The notes beneath the pieces were generated by a model. That model was not told the origin of the DNA, made no database searches, and worked only from the letters and a program-made list of their open reading frames with translations. From Acinetobacter dispersus (lineage in GTDB: Bacteria > Pseudomonadota > Gammaproteobacteria > Pseudomonadales > Moraxellaceae), in NCBI RefSeq assembly GCF_009884975.1, contig NZ_CP041970.1:3100001-3164000 (forward strand): DNA of 64,000 bases, written 5' to 3'. This document shows, in pieces, positions 23,629 through 33,127 of this stretch; positions within the stretch are counted from its first letter, which is position 1; each line of letters opens with the position of its first letter. The translations under genes and the position numbers were made by a program.

Positions 23629-23663
23629 GAGTCCCTCTTTCAATTAAGAGGGACTTTTTTGTT
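23629..23663 (+). terminator. Rho-independent terminator of ilvD
   Basis: The perfect 10-base stem AGTCCCTCTT / AAGAGGGACT is followed by TTTTTT, starting eight bases after the stop codon. Confidence 0.94.
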
Positions 23664-23764
23664 ATTTTATAAGATACTGAATACACTTATTGACTCACTT
23701 GTTCCAATCCAAGCTTGAGAAAACTTTTCCATTTATAAATTTATGACCATTAGAGGCTATCGAC

Positions 23765-25054
23765 ATGTCTTTGTTACGTCGTTGGTTTGACCCGATCCGA
23801 TCGAGTTGGTTCTATCAGAAACCTTCGCGGCAGGCGGTGTTACCCACGGAACAGGGTTTAAGTATTTACCTGCGTCTGGACGATGTTTATAGCTATCTTG
23901 CGGTACAACAATTGGATCAGCTCAATGAAATTTTGAGTGATGAGCTGAAACCTTTAAAAGTGATTATTTCGAGGCAAGACGCAGAACCTCCGAACGAGAT
24001 GTCCACGCAGGATTGGCAAAGCTATTGTCTAAATGACGCCAAAATTCTCGCCAAGCAACATCGTTTTGGCTTTGATGACACCCCTGAAATTCCAAGCGCA
24101 GAAGCATTACAACAAGCTGAAACCATTCTTAGAAATACTCCGTTAAGAGAACAGAACTTCTTACATTTGCTTGAAGATGTGTTCCATATGCTATGGCAGC
24201 AACAATATGGAAAATTGCGTACCTTGTATGCAATGGCGAGTCAGCATCAAAGCCCTCAAGATTATCCTGAACGTATTTTTAAAGATGTGCCTGTTGCGGC
24301 CAGTTATTTCGAGTTTGGTGAACGTAAATATCAGGCCGTTGATGACTTACTCCGTTTGACCCGCCGTCTGAAACAACAAAAATTACTAACAGGAAATCCA
24401 ATTTTCTTGATCAATCATATCGAATGGCGTGAGCATCTGATTAATGATGGTGAGGCATTAGCAGAAGTCCAAGCTTTGCATCCTGAGTTAGATTTGTATA
24501 TTGCGCTTGAAGATCCTATGAGTTGGTTGTTATTGGCCTATATCAAAGAAGAGCTGGCCAATTATTATAATATCCAGTTGAAGGTCTACCCCTTGAGTTA
24601 TCACGGGCGAGACTGGTTTGACTGGAGTCTGGCGACGCGTGTTTCCAAGCGTACCCAAGTGGCATTTACCCCATTCTGCCGTCCAACCAAAGAAGCGACT
24701 TATGAAATGGCACGACTGTTTTATAGCGTGCCTGAGGAACAGCAGGTGGATTGTATCCATCAGATTTTTGAAGGGGTATGGACGCGTGGTAAAGACTTGT
24801 CGTTTAAGGCTCATTTTCAACGGATGCAAAAGCGTTTAGAGATTGGACAAATCACTGAGCAAGATGTGGAGACATTACTGAAACAGAATGATGAACTGTG
24901 TCAGCAAAAGCATCAGCCTGATTTTCCTGTACTGGAATTACGCATAGACGGACAGAGCTACGTTTTTAATAGCCTGTATCGGGTTTGGATGATTGAAAGC
25001 ATTATCAGCAATGTTCTGGAAGATAAATATAAAACAGCCTCAAGCTCTGCCTGA
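23765..25054 (+). CDS. Duplicated DsbA / 2-hydroxychromene-2-carboxylate isomerase-like thioredoxin-fold protein
   Basis: This 429-residue cytoplasmic protein (no signal peptide) appears to contain two related thioredoxin-fold halves. One starts near residue 32 (LSIYLRLDDVYSYLAVQQL) and one near residue 245 (LDLYIALEDPMSWLLLAYI). Each has a strand followed by an aromatic/serine turn and a long helix, as in the DsbA-like HCCA isomerase and kappa-GST group. Neither half has a CxxC motif, so it is not a disulfide oxidase. A glutathione-dependent isomerase or transferase activity is possible but not shown. It stands between ilvD and a TSUP permease, 80 bases before the latter. Confidence 0.7.
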   Translation: MSLLRRWFDPIRSSWFYQKPSRQAVLPTEQGLSIYLRLDDVYSYLAVQQLDQLNEILSDELKPLKVIISRQDAEPPNEMSTQDWQSYCLNDAKILAKQHRFGFDDTPEIPSAEALQQAETILRNTPLREQNFLHLLEDVFHMLWQQQYGKLRTLYAMASQHQSPQDYPERIFKDVPVAASYFEFGERKYQAVDDLLRLTRRLKQQKLLTGNPIFLINHIEWREHLINDGEALAEVQALHPELDLYIALEDPMSWLLLAYIKEELANYYNIQLKVYPLSYHGRDWFDWSLATRVSKRTQVAFTPFCRPTKEATYEMARLFYSVPEEQQVDCIHQIFEGVWTRGKDLSFKAHFQRMQKRLEIGQITEQDVETLLKQNDELCQQKHQPDFPVLELRIDGQSYVFNSLYRVWMIESIISNVLEDKYKTASSSA

Positions 25055-25135
25055 GGCCTGCTTCTAAAAATAAGGATAGGGCAAGCGTCCATTTTTTTCG
25101 TAGCATAACTCCGATGCAAGATCGGAGATTCGGAC

Positions 25136-25867
25136 GTGACTTTTTTAGCAATTATTGTAATGGTATTTATCTTTGCGGGCATGATTAAAGGCATGATCGG
25201 TTTGGGTTTACCTGCGGTCTCCATGGGACTGCTCACGATTGCCATGAGTCCTTTTCAAGCTGCATCTTTACTGATTGTTCCCTCAATGATTACCAATATC
25301 TGGCAGCTATTTGCTGAAGGTCGGGTTTGGACCTTTGTGCGCCGTTTCTGGTCTTTGCTGTTTGGGATTGTGATTGGCTCAGTTTGGAGTTTTTTACCGA
25401 CTTTAAGTCAAAGTCATGGCAAGACCAGCGAAATTTTATTAGGCAGTATGTTGGTGCTCTATGGCCTCTATGGTCTATGTGTCAAAAAACTGCCTCATTT
25501 GGCTAAATATGAACGCTGGTTGTCGCCTATTGTCGGTTATATCGGTGGTGCGGTCACGGTGGCGACAGGTGTGGTGATTATTCCTGTGGTACCTTATTTG
25601 CAGTCTTTACATCTGAACCGTGATGAGTTGGTTCAGGCTTTAGGATTAACTTTTACCGTCTCCACCATTTGCTTGGCAGTATTTCTACACCATAACCCAA
25701 TGCAGGGAATCACACTGGACTATCGTTTATCGGCTGTGGCATTGGTCGCAGCTTTGGTCGGGATGTGGTTGGGTAAAAAAATTCGCTATCAACTGAATGA
25801 ACAACGTTTCCGCCGTCTGTTTTTTATGGGGCTGGTCGCCTTAGGTGGCTATATGCTATCGCATTAA
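25136..25867 (+). CDS. TSUP (TauE/SafE) family sulfite/anion exporter-like permease
   Basis: A 243-residue inner membrane protein with about eight hydrophobic segments and the family's repeated GxxxGxIGxG-like motif (FAGMIKGMIGLGLP near the start). TSUP proteins move sulfoacetate, sulfite or other organic anions; the substrate is unknown here. Translation starts at GTG 25136 with GGAG about eight bases upstream. It converges on a LysR regulator with only 12 bases between stops. Confidence 0.85.
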   Translation: MTFLAIIVMVFIFAGMIKGMIGLGLPAVSMGLLTIAMSPFQAASLLIVPSMITNIWQLFAEGRVWTFVRRFWSLLFGIVIGSVWSFLPTLSQSHGKTSEILLGSMLVLYGLYGLCVKKLPHLAKYERWLSPIVGYIGGAVTVATGVVIIPVVPYLQSLHLNRDELVQALGLTFTVSTICLAVFLHHNPMQGITLDYRLSAVALVAALVGMWLGKKIRYQLNEQRFRRLFFMGLVALGGYMLSH

Positions 25868-25879
25868 TTTTGCTGTGAA

Positions 25880-26770
25880 CTACGGACGATGCTGTAATAA
25901 AAAATCTGCAAATTGCTGATAAGTCTCAGGCAGTTGACTGAAATCCTGCGTTGCTAACAACAGCTTCCGATTAGCCCATGCACCCAATAGCTGTACCGTA
26001 TGAAAATCATAGTCTGGCTCTAAACGCTGTGCTGCACGGGCAGGCATAATGGCGATACCAACGCCTTTGGCAACCACCTCGGCAATCGCGGCAAAATTGG
26101 GTAAGCGCAAACGGTATTGGATATTAAAGCCCAGCAACTTGGCTTGGGTTTCAATCGATTGCTGCAAAGAATGATGCGGCATCAGCCCAATAAAGCCAAA
26201 GTGTAAGGCATCGACCAAATTCAACTGTGAATGTTGTGCGAGAGCATGTGAGGCTGGGCAAATCAGCACCAAGGGATCACTGGCAAATTCCTGTGTCTGT
26301 AAAGGCCGAATATCAAAGAAACTGGAAACTAGTCCAAGCTTGGCGATGCCTTTGCCGAGTGCGGCAATAATCTCTGAACTCTCAGCTTCATGCAGATCGA
26401 TATTGATGTCCGGATGACGCATCAGATATTGTGGTAACAGCGGAGGCAGATATTCACTTTGTGCAGAAGAGTTGCACCATAAGGTTAAGGATTCAGGCTG
26501 TCGTTGTCGAAAGCGTTGCATCTCTTGTTCAAGTTGGTCTTTTTGCCTGATCAAGGATCGAGCATGCTCGGTCAATGCATGACCAGCACTGGTGAGCTCA
26601 ACACCTGTAGTATGGCGAAGAAAGAGAGGGGTATCGAAATATTGTTCGAGTTTTTTAATCCGTTCGCTGGCTGCTTGCAGAGAAATTGCAGAACACTCTG
26701 CCCCTTTGGTGAGGCTGCCTGTGCTGACAATATGCAGGAATAGTTGTAAATCAAAAAAATCAAAACGCAT
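25880..26770 (-). CDS. LysR-family transcriptional regulator
   Basis: A 296-residue regulator with an N-terminal winged helix-turn-helix (residues 1-60: DLQLFLHIVSTGSLTKGAEC...ASERIKKLE) and a periplasmic-binding-like effector domain (about 90-290). It lies tail-to-tail with the TSUP permease gene. A LysR partner for transport genes is common, but LysR targets are usually divergent, so the link is weak. About 107 bases upstream lies the terminator of the pyrimidine permease gene. Confidence 0.88.
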   Translation of the reverse strand: MRFDFFDLQLFLHIVSTGSLTKGAECSAISLQAASERIKKLEQYFDTPLFLRHTTGVELTSAGHALTEHARSLIRQKDQLEQEMQRFRQRQPESLTLWCNSSAQSEYLPPLLPQYLMRHPDINIDLHEAESSEIIAALGKGIAKLGLVSSFFDIRPLQTQEFASDPLVLICPASHALAQHSQLNLVDALHFGFIGLMPHHSLQQSIETQAKLLGFNIQYRLRLPNFAAIAEVVAKGVGIAIMPARAAQRLEPDYDFHTVQLLGAWANRKLLLATQDFSQLPETYQQFADFLLQHRP

Positions 26771-26845
26771 GATGGCAACGTATTGAAATATAAAAAACCA
26801 TCATACTAAAAATGCTGAATAAAGATAGGGCATCGTTGTTGTGTT

Positions 26846-26870
26846 AAAAAAAGGCAGCTTGCGCTGCCTT
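26846..26870 (-). terminator. Terminator of the NCS2 permease gene
   Basis: The stem AAGGCAGC / GCTGCCTT with a four-base loop gives a seven-T run in the minus direction, directly after the stop codon. Confidence 0.88.
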
Positions 26871-26877
26871 CAAGGTT

Positions 26878-28173
26878 TTAGTTTTTATCTTTTAAACTGA
26901 ATAATAGGTTCAGGAAAATCGCAGCAAAAGTTGCGGTTCCAATGCCACCTAAATTAAAGCTACCAAATAATAATTCAAAGTTACCTGCACCTAAAATAAT
27001 GGTGACAGAGGCAATGATCAGGTTTTTATTATTTGAGAAATCAACTTTGTTTTCGATCCAGATTTTCGCACCTGCAATGGTAATCAAGCCAAACACCACA
27101 ATTGAAGCACCCGTCAGAACTGCAGTTGGAATGGTACTGATCACTGCGCCAAACTTTGGAGAAAGGCCCAAGAAAATAGCAAATACACCAGCAATCACAA
27201 ACACAATCGTAGAATAAACGCGGGTGACTGCCATCACACCAATGTTTTCACCATATGTGGTCATGCCAGGCGCACCAACACCACCTGATAAGGTCGTGGC
27301 TAAACCATCGGCAACAAAAGCTTTGCCCAATTGCGGAGTCAGGTTTTCACCTGTCATTGCTCCCACAGCTTTGATATGACCTAAGTTCTCTGCCACTAAA
27401 ATCAGTGCAACTGGTGCAATGATCAGAATCGCATTTAAATCAAAAGTTGGATGTGAAAAGCTTGGAATACCGAACCATGGTGCCGCTGCGATTTGGGAGA
27501 AATCAATCGGTTTGCCATAGCCTAAAACATTGGTTGCAATGGCATAAAGCGCATAGGCAATCAGTAGGCCAACGAGCAGTAATAAGCGTTGTAATAAGCC
27601 TTTGGTAAAGACTGCAATGATGCCCATACTGAGTACAGTGATGAGCGCCATCCACATCTCAAACGGTTGACCAGCAACACCTTTAATTGTCACAGGTGCA
27701 AGGTTAAGCCCAATGATCATGACGATCGCCCCAGTCACCACCGGGGGCATCAGTTTTTCGATCCAACGTGTGCCTGTCAGCATCACCGCAAAACCGATCA
27801 AGGCATAAAAAATACCACAGGCAACGATACCGCCTAATGCAACAGAAAGATTAGGGTTGGCGCCTGAGCCGGTGATATGACCAGTCGCTGCAGCAACCAC
27901 ACCGATAAAGGCAAAACTTGAGCCTAAATAGCTTGGTACGCGTCCACCTGTGATCAGGAAGAAAATGATGGTACAAATCCCTGACATTAAGATGGCAAGG
28001 TTTGGGCTAAAACCCATTAATAAGGGTGCAAGAACCGTTGCACCAAACATTGCAAATGCGTGTTGAACCCCGAGCACCGCACTTTGTAAGGGCGGTAAAT
28101 ATTCATTTGTCGCAACAGGGCGATGATCGATCTTCCCCTGATACGGCTGCCATTTTGGAAACCAACTTGACAT
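26878..28173 (-). CDS. NCS2-family uracil/pyrimidine permease (RutG/UraA-like)
   Basis: A 431-residue inner membrane transporter with about 14 hydrophobic segments. It matches the RutG subgroup as I recall it: FAMFGATVLAPLLMG, RVPSYLGSSFAFIGVV, RWIEKLMPPVVTGAIVM and the substrate-site motif LVAENLGHIKAVG. NCS2 members move uracil, xanthine or uric acid by proton symport; uracil or thymine is most likely. The rut catabolic genes are not adjacent. It has its own terminator. The 310 bases upstream (28174-28483) contain no gene but carry a perfect palindrome at 28283-28300. Confidence 0.88.
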   Translation of the reverse strand: MSSWFPKWQPYQGKIDHRPVATNEYLPPLQSAVLGVQHAFAMFGATVLAPLLMGFSPNLAILMSGICTIIFFLITGGRVPSYLGSSFAFIGVVAAATGHITGSGANPNLSVALGGIVACGIFYALIGFAVMLTGTRWIEKLMPPVVTGAIVMIIGLNLAPVTIKGVAGQPFEMWMALITVLSMGIIAVFTKGLLQRLLLLVGLLIAYALYAIATNVLGYGKPIDFSQIAAAPWFGIPSFSHPTFDLNAILIIAPVALILVAENLGHIKAVGAMTGENLTPQLGKAFVADGLATTLSGGVGAPGMTTYGENIGVMAVTRVYSTIVFVIAGVFAIFLGLSPKFGAVISTIPTAVLTGASIVVFGLITIAGAKIWIENKVDFSNNKNLIIASVTIILGAGNFELLFGSFNLGGIGTATFAAIFLNLLFSLKDKN

Positions 28174-28282
28174 AAATTAGACTCATTATGTGATATCAGC
28201 GCGTATGATACCCTGTCTTAAAACGAGCTTTCACCTATAAGCCATTGAGAATATTGCCAGAACAGGCATTACGGGCTTGTAT

Positions 28283-28300
28283 TTTTACCTTTTGGTAAAA
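28283..28300. promoter_or_regulatory. Perfect 7+7 palindrome upstream of the NCS2 permease gene
   Basis: TTTTACC and GGTAAAA flank a TTTT loop, 110 bases before the permease start. It could be an operator half-site pair or a small hairpin. No T run follows on the minus strand, so it is not a terminator for ppc. Confidence 0.35.
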
Positions 28301-28433
28301 TTTATTTCAAAATAAGCTAGCGGTTTTATTATTTATTTTTGTGCTGATGCTTTGAAAAGTTAACTCTCTTATTTTCAAAATATTTTTTGATTTTTTTCTC
28401 TTTTTTTAAATTCAGATGGCATATTTTGCTAAT

Positions 28434-28470
28434 CTCGCCATCAATAGCTGTGATTTCTATCGATGGCGAG
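28434..28470 (-). other. Inverted repeat after ppc
   Basis: The nine-base arms CTCGCCATC and GATGGCGAG lie 14 bases past the ppc stop. It could end ppc transcription, but the tail is not T-rich in the minus direction. The plus strand also lacks a T run. Confidence 0.4.
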
Positions 28471-28483
28471 GCTGACTTTCGAC

Positions 28484-31165
28484 TTAACCTGTGTTACGTA
28501 GACCCGCAGCAATCCCTGCAATACTGACCATTAAGGCATGATCGACAGGGCTGTGTTCGGTTTGGTGTTCAGCCAGATATAAACGACGACGTTTCATCAA
28601 CTCCGCTTGTAATAAATGCAGTGGCAATAAATACGGTTTACGCACCTGCATAGATTGATCCAGTACTTCATTGTTGCTGAGTAATTTAGATTCACCTTTT
28701 AAGCGCAGTAGAGTATCCACCGCATTTTGCAGACGCTGGCGTAACTCAACTCCGAGAACCTTTAAGTCCTGATCTTGCGTGAGATGCGACTCATAGTACA
28801 GGGCAATATCGGCATCAGATTTAGACAATACCATTTCCAGCATATCAATTAAGGTTTGGAAATAAGGCCATTGTTCCAGCATCTCATTCAAGGTGTTTTT
28901 ATGCTGCTCATGCACCTGATTAATCGCCGTACCTGTACCCAACCAAGCAGGTAGCATCAACCGGATCTGTGTCCATGCAAACACCCATGGAATGGCACGC
29001 AGTGATTCAATACCACCACTGACTTTACGTTTGGCTGGGCGTGAACCCAATGGCAGCATTTGTAATTCCAGCTCTGGTGTAACCGTCCGCAGATAGCTGA
29101 CAAAGTTTGGATTTTCACGCACAGTTTGACGATAGACTTTGACCGATAAATCAGTCATTTGATTCATCAAGTCACGCCATTGTTTTTTCGGTTCAGGTGG
29201 TGGGAGCAAAGTCGCTTCTAAAGTTGCAGCGGTATAGATTTCCAGATTTTGCAGCGCAATACCTTCTAGACCGAATTTGAAGCGAATCATCTCACCTTGT
29301 TCAGTGACTCGAATCGCGCCTGAAATTGAACCTGGGGGTTGTGAGAACAGGGCTTGCTGGGTTGGTGCACCACCACGGCTGATTGAACCACCACGACCAT
29401 GGAACAAGGTCAATTGCACGCCATGCTGTTTGGCAATGGCAGTCAATTCCTCTTGAGCGCGGTATTGCGCCCAGTTGGCGGACATAAAGCCTGCATCTTT
29501 GGCTGAATCTGAATAGCCAATCATCACCTCATGTTTGCCTTGAATATGCTGTTTATACCAATGCATATTGAACAAGGTCGTCATGGTTTTGGCTGCACCA
29601 TCCAGATCCTTTAAGGTTTCAAATAAAGGCACGACGCGTAGCGGATGTTGAATCCCAGCTTCCTTTTGCAACAATAAAACTGCGAGCACATCACTTGGAT
29701 ATTCTGCCATCGAAATAATATAGGCACCCAAGCTCTCGGTTGGCTGTTCTGCCAAGGTACGCATGGTGGCAAATACTTCCAGTACGTCAGGATGCTGAAT
29801 CAGGCTACCTTCTGGCTCATTGAAAAATTTCGGTAATAATGGACGTTTGCTTTGTAGTTCTTGGATGAGGAAGTTTTGACGTGCTTGTTCAGTCCACGAT
29901 TCAAAATTGCCTAGACCCAGATATTCGGTAATGGCTGAAATGGCTTGGCGATGACGGCCTGATTCTTGACGAATGTCCAGTTTGAGCAGTTCAATGCCGA
30001 AACAGTTGACTCGATAAATGAAATCCAGCAATTGTCCATTGGCGATTTCGGCTAAGTTATTGTCAATCAACGAGCGATAGCAAAGCAGTAACGGAGCTAA
30101 TAGTTCATCTTTATCTTTGATGATATTGCTGTCATCGGCTTCAGCACCTTGTAAGCGTTGTCCCAACCAATAGCGGGTGGCTTTTAAACGTTCACGGGTG
30201 TCGCGCAGATATTCACGATAGGGTTCAGGGTGTTCATAGCCCAATGCTTGAGTCAGTTCCTCAGAACAACTTTGAATCGACAGTTCCCAACGCAGATTTT
30301 CAATATCACGCAAATACAAATCAGCGGCTTGCCAACGTGATAACCACAACACCTCTTGTGTCACTTGATGGGTGACATTCGGATTGCCATCGCGGTCACC
30401 GCCCATCCATGAAGCAAAACGGATCGGTGCAATGCTCAATGGTAAAGCGTGTTCGCAGTGTTGTTGAGTTAGTTCATTTAGTTCACGTACGAATTTTGGT
30501 ACTGCATTCCAGAGCGACTGCTCAATAGTGGCAAAGCCCCACTTGGCTTCATCGACAGGGGTTGGGCGATGCTGACGAATCTCATCGGTTTGCCATGCTG
30601 AGCTGACCAATTGCTTCAGTGTCGCGATGGTCTGTTGGCGTTCTCTTGGTGTCAGTTTTTGTTGATCTAATTGTGAAAGACAGTCAGTAATATCATCATA
30701 TTTTTGAATCAGGGTACGGCGGCTGACCTCGGTTGGATGTGCAGTCAGCACCAATTCAATTTTTAAATCACAGATCTGTTGAAACAGTTGTTGTGCATTG
30801 ATCTGTTGGGTTTTAAATTTTTCAAATAAATGTGGCAGTGGGTTTGGGCTAGGCGCGTGCTCATCGAACTCGGCCTGACGGCGGCTACGCACCACATGAT
30901 ATTGTTCAGCAATATTGGCGAAATTGAGAAAATGTGAGAATGCGCGGGTCAGCGGCAAAATCTCTTCATCTTTTAAACCGAGAAACAATTGTTCGAGCTG
31001 TTTTTCTGCTTCGATCTGGCCGTCACGTGCACCTTTGGCTAATGCGCGAATTTGCTCAATCTGATTAAACAAATCTTGCCCAGCATGTTGCTTTAAGGTC
31101 TCTCCAAGTAAATTGCCGAGTAAGCGGACATCTTCACGTAGTGGAGCAGTGATTTGCTGAATCAT
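28484..31165 (-). CDS. ppc: Phosphoenolpyruvate carboxylase
   Basis: Ppc carboxylates phosphoenolpyruvate with bicarbonate to oxaloacetate, refilling the TCA cycle. The 893-residue protein (E. coli 883) shows the catalytic histidine regions VLTAHPTEVSRR (near residue 142) and FHGRGGSISRGG. It also has GYSDSAKDAG and the C-terminal AGLRNTG needed for activity. It is monocistronic, 84 bases downstream of a TetR gene on the same strand but without coupling signals. Confidence 0.97.
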   Translation of the reverse strand: MIQQITAPLREDVRLLGNLLGETLKQHAGQDLFNQIEQIRALAKGARDGQIEAEKQLEQLFLGLKDEEILPLTRAFSHFLNFANIAEQYHVVRSRRQAEFDEHAPSPNPLPHLFEKFKTQQINAQQLFQQICDLKIELVLTAHPTEVSRRTLIQKYDDITDCLSQLDQQKLTPRERQQTIATLKQLVSSAWQTDEIRQHRPTPVDEAKWGFATIEQSLWNAVPKFVRELNELTQQHCEHALPLSIAPIRFASWMGGDRDGNPNVTHQVTQEVLWLSRWQAADLYLRDIENLRWELSIQSCSEELTQALGYEHPEPYREYLRDTRERLKATRYWLGQRLQGAEADDSNIIKDKDELLAPLLLCYRSLIDNNLAEIANGQLLDFIYRVNCFGIELLKLDIRQESGRHRQAISAITEYLGLGNFESWTEQARQNFLIQELQSKRPLLPKFFNEPEGSLIQHPDVLEVFATMRTLAEQPTESLGAYIISMAEYPSDVLAVLLLQKEAGIQHPLRVVPLFETLKDLDGAAKTMTTLFNMHWYKQHIQGKHEVMIGYSDSAKDAGFMSANWAQYRAQEELTAIAKQHGVQLTLFHGRGGSISRGGAPTQQALFSQPPGSISGAIRVTEQGEMIRFKFGLEGIALQNLEIYTAATLEATLLPPPEPKKQWRDLMNQMTDLSVKVYRQTVRENPNFVSYLRTVTPELELQMLPLGSRPAKRKVSGGIESLRAIPWVFAWTQIRLMLPAWLGTGTAINQVHEQHKNTLNEMLEQWPYFQTLIDMLEMVLSKSDADIALYYESHLTQDQDLKVLGVELRQRLQNAVDTLLRLKGESKLLSNNEVLDQSMQVRKPYLLPLHLLQAELMKRRRLYLAEHQTEHSPVDHALMVSIAGIAAGLRNTG

Positions 31166-31249
31166 TCTAATTCTCCTGTTGTTCTCACTCGACTATAGCG
31201 CGATTGAGAGACATTCCAAGAGCAGAACGTAAAAAAATGTGAATATTCT

Positions 31250-31873
31250 CTAAATTATTGGTTGATATTTAAGCATAAAAATTTCGATGGCCTGTTCAAT
31301 CATCTGATTGATTTCAGTTGCGCTGGGCACAGGGGCTAAACCCAGTAACACTTGCTGATGACGGATACCCAACATCAGCGAGATGATCAGCTCCGTTTGC
31401 TTAAGCGGTTCATCTGCGCGAATAAATTTAAAGGCGATGGCCTGTTCAAAAAAATCACACCAGACATGACACATGCGGGTATGTGAGGCATCAAAAAACT
31501 GTTGGGTTAAGGGGCTTTGTTCTGCTGCCAGTTCAAACAGCAGGCAATCCAGCTTCAGTGCTTCAGGCAGATAAATAATACTTAATGCACGCTGACACAT
31601 CAGCACCAGCGCCTGTTTAAAATTAGCGTCTGCGGTCAGTTCAATCTGTTTGGTTCGAATCGATTCTTCACAGCTTTCTTCAATGGCACAGATAAACAGA
31701 TTACCCTTATCTTGGAAGTGGTTATACACCGTGAGTTTGGTCACACCCGCTTCTTTGGCAATCTGATTCATATTGGTGGCGTGATAGCCCATTTTTAAAA
31801 ATATAGATTTTGCAGCCTGTAAAATCTTGGCTCTTTTTTCTAAATCTTTAGGGCGACCACTGTTGATTTGCAC
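31250..31873 (-). CDS. TetR/AcrR-family regulator of the adjacent RND efflux operon
   Basis: A 207-residue repressor with an N-terminal helix-turn-helix (residues 12-55; KEAGVTKLTVYNHFQDKGNLF is the recognition region) and a ligand-binding C-terminal domain resembling TetR_C members of the AefR type. It is divergent from the RND adaptor gene across 151 bases that contain a large inverted repeat (31921-31960). Repression of both directions is inferred from this layout. Confidence 0.9.
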   Translation of the reverse strand: MQINSGRPKDLEKRAKILQAAKSIFLKMGYHATNMNQIAKEAGVTKLTVYNHFQDKGNLFICAIEESCEESIRTKQIELTADANFKQALVLMCQRALSIIYLPEALKLDCLLFELAAEQSPLTQQFFDASHTRMCHVWCDFFEQAIAFKFIRADEPLKQTELIISLMLGIRHQQVLLGLAPVPSATEINQMIEQAIEIFMLKYQPII

Positions 31874-31920
31874 GTTACCGTTCTCTTTTAATTAATTTAA
31901 AAATCAAAATTCTAGCTTTA

Positions 31921-31960
31921 ATTTTTAATTAGTGTACTCATGGGTATATTAATTAAAAAA
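31921..31960. promoter_or_regulatory. Candidate TetR operator between regulator and efflux genes
   Basis: Two 16-base arms (31921-31936 and 31945-31960) are inverted repeats with 14 matches, built on TTTTTAATTA. They are separated by eight bases. The site lies 48 bases before the regulator's start and 65 bases before the adaptor's start, where both promoters must be. Confidence 0.6.
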
Positions 31961-32024
31961 TAAACAATCTATGATAATGCTCATATCACGCCTTAAAAAT
32001 CAATTTGAATAAGAGCGCAAAGAG

Positions 32025-33125
32025 ATGAATCAGATCAATCGTATCATATTGGGGTTACTCATTGTCAGTAGTGTACTCCTCAGCGCATGTCAAAAAGAGG
32101 TGCCAAAGACTGAGGAAATTCCCTATGTCATGGTGACGCAACCGAGCAGTAATCATGTCGATCAAAAAAGCTATGCAGGGGATGTGCAGGCGAGACAGCA
32201 AACTGCTTTGGCCTTCCGTGTCGGGGGGCAGATTACCGAACGTTATGTCGATGTGGGTGATCGGGTCAAAGTGGGACAGGTGCTGGCGAAATTGGATGTT
32301 AAAGATGCGCAGTTGCAGATGAATGCAGCCAAGGCCCAATTAGACAGCGCACAGGCAGCAGCAAAGATTGCGGCTGAAGAATATCAGCGTTATCAGCAAC
32401 TTTTACCAGTCAATGCGGTCAGCCGTTCGCAATTTGATGCAGTGAAGAATCAATATGAATCTGCACAAGCAAGCCTGCAACAAGCACGTTCAAACTATGA
32501 AGTGTCATCTAATCAAACCGGCTATAACCAGTTAGTTTCCAATAAAAATGGCGTGATTACCCAACGTCAAATTGAGATTGGACAGGTGATTGCAGCAGGG
32601 CAAGCTGTTTATCAGTTGGCGATTGATGGTGAACGTGAAGTGGTGTTTGGTGTGCCTGAACAGGCAGTCAGTACCATCAAGGTTGGGCAACCGGTATGGG
32701 TCACTTTATGGTCGCAACCAGATGCGCGTTTTGCAGCCAAAGTACGCGAGGTTTCACCTGCGGCTGACCAATCTCGAACCTTTACTGTAAAAGTTTCTTT
32801 ACTCGAAGGGCAGTCGACGATTCAACTCGGGCAAAGTGCACGGGTATTCTTTGTCGCAAATGAAAATAACGTGTTGAGCGTACCGTTATCCAGTGTGACC
32901 GCCAATGATCAACAAGCCTATGTTTGGGTGGTGAATGCCAATCAAAGCATACGCAAAGTCCCTGTGACTTTAGGTACTTATGGTCGAGATAGTGTGCCAG
33001 TTGTTTCAGGTTTAAAAGCAACGGATTGGGTTGTGGTCGGTGGTGTACATTTACTGCGTGACCAGCAAAAAATTCATCCGGTCGATCGTGATAATCGTGA
33101 AGTCACTGTAAAAGCGGGAGGTTAA
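32025..33125 (+). CDS. RND efflux periplasmic adaptor (membrane fusion lipoprotein)
   Basis: A 366-residue adaptor that links the RND pump to an outer membrane channel. It has a lipoprotein signal (VLLSAC, lipid-bearing cysteine at residue 22). The biotinyl-lipoyl halves are GGQITERYVDVGDRVKVGQVLAKLD and the VSNKNGVITQRQIEIGQVIAAGQ region. A coiled-coil hairpin (about residues 95-165) lies between them, followed by beta-barrel domains. It lies three bases before the pump gene, so the two form an operon. Confidence 0.93.
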   Translation: MNQINRIILGLLIVSSVLLSACQKEVPKTEEIPYVMVTQPSSNHVDQKSYAGDVQARQQTALAFRVGGQITERYVDVGDRVKVGQVLAKLDVKDAQLQMNAAKAQLDSAQAAAKIAAEEYQRYQQLLPVNAVSRSQFDAVKNQYESAQASLQQARSNYEVSSNQTGYNQLVSNKNGVITQRQIEIGQVIAAGQAVYQLAIDGEREVVFGVPEQAVSTIKVGQPVWVTLWSQPDARFAAKVREVSPAADQSRTFTVKVSLLEGQSTIQLGQSARVFFVANENNVLSVPLSSVTANDQQAYVWVVNANQSIRKVPVTLGTYGRDSVPVVSGLKATDWVVVGGVHLLRDQQKIHPVDRDNREVTVKAGG

Positions 33126-33127
33126 AC

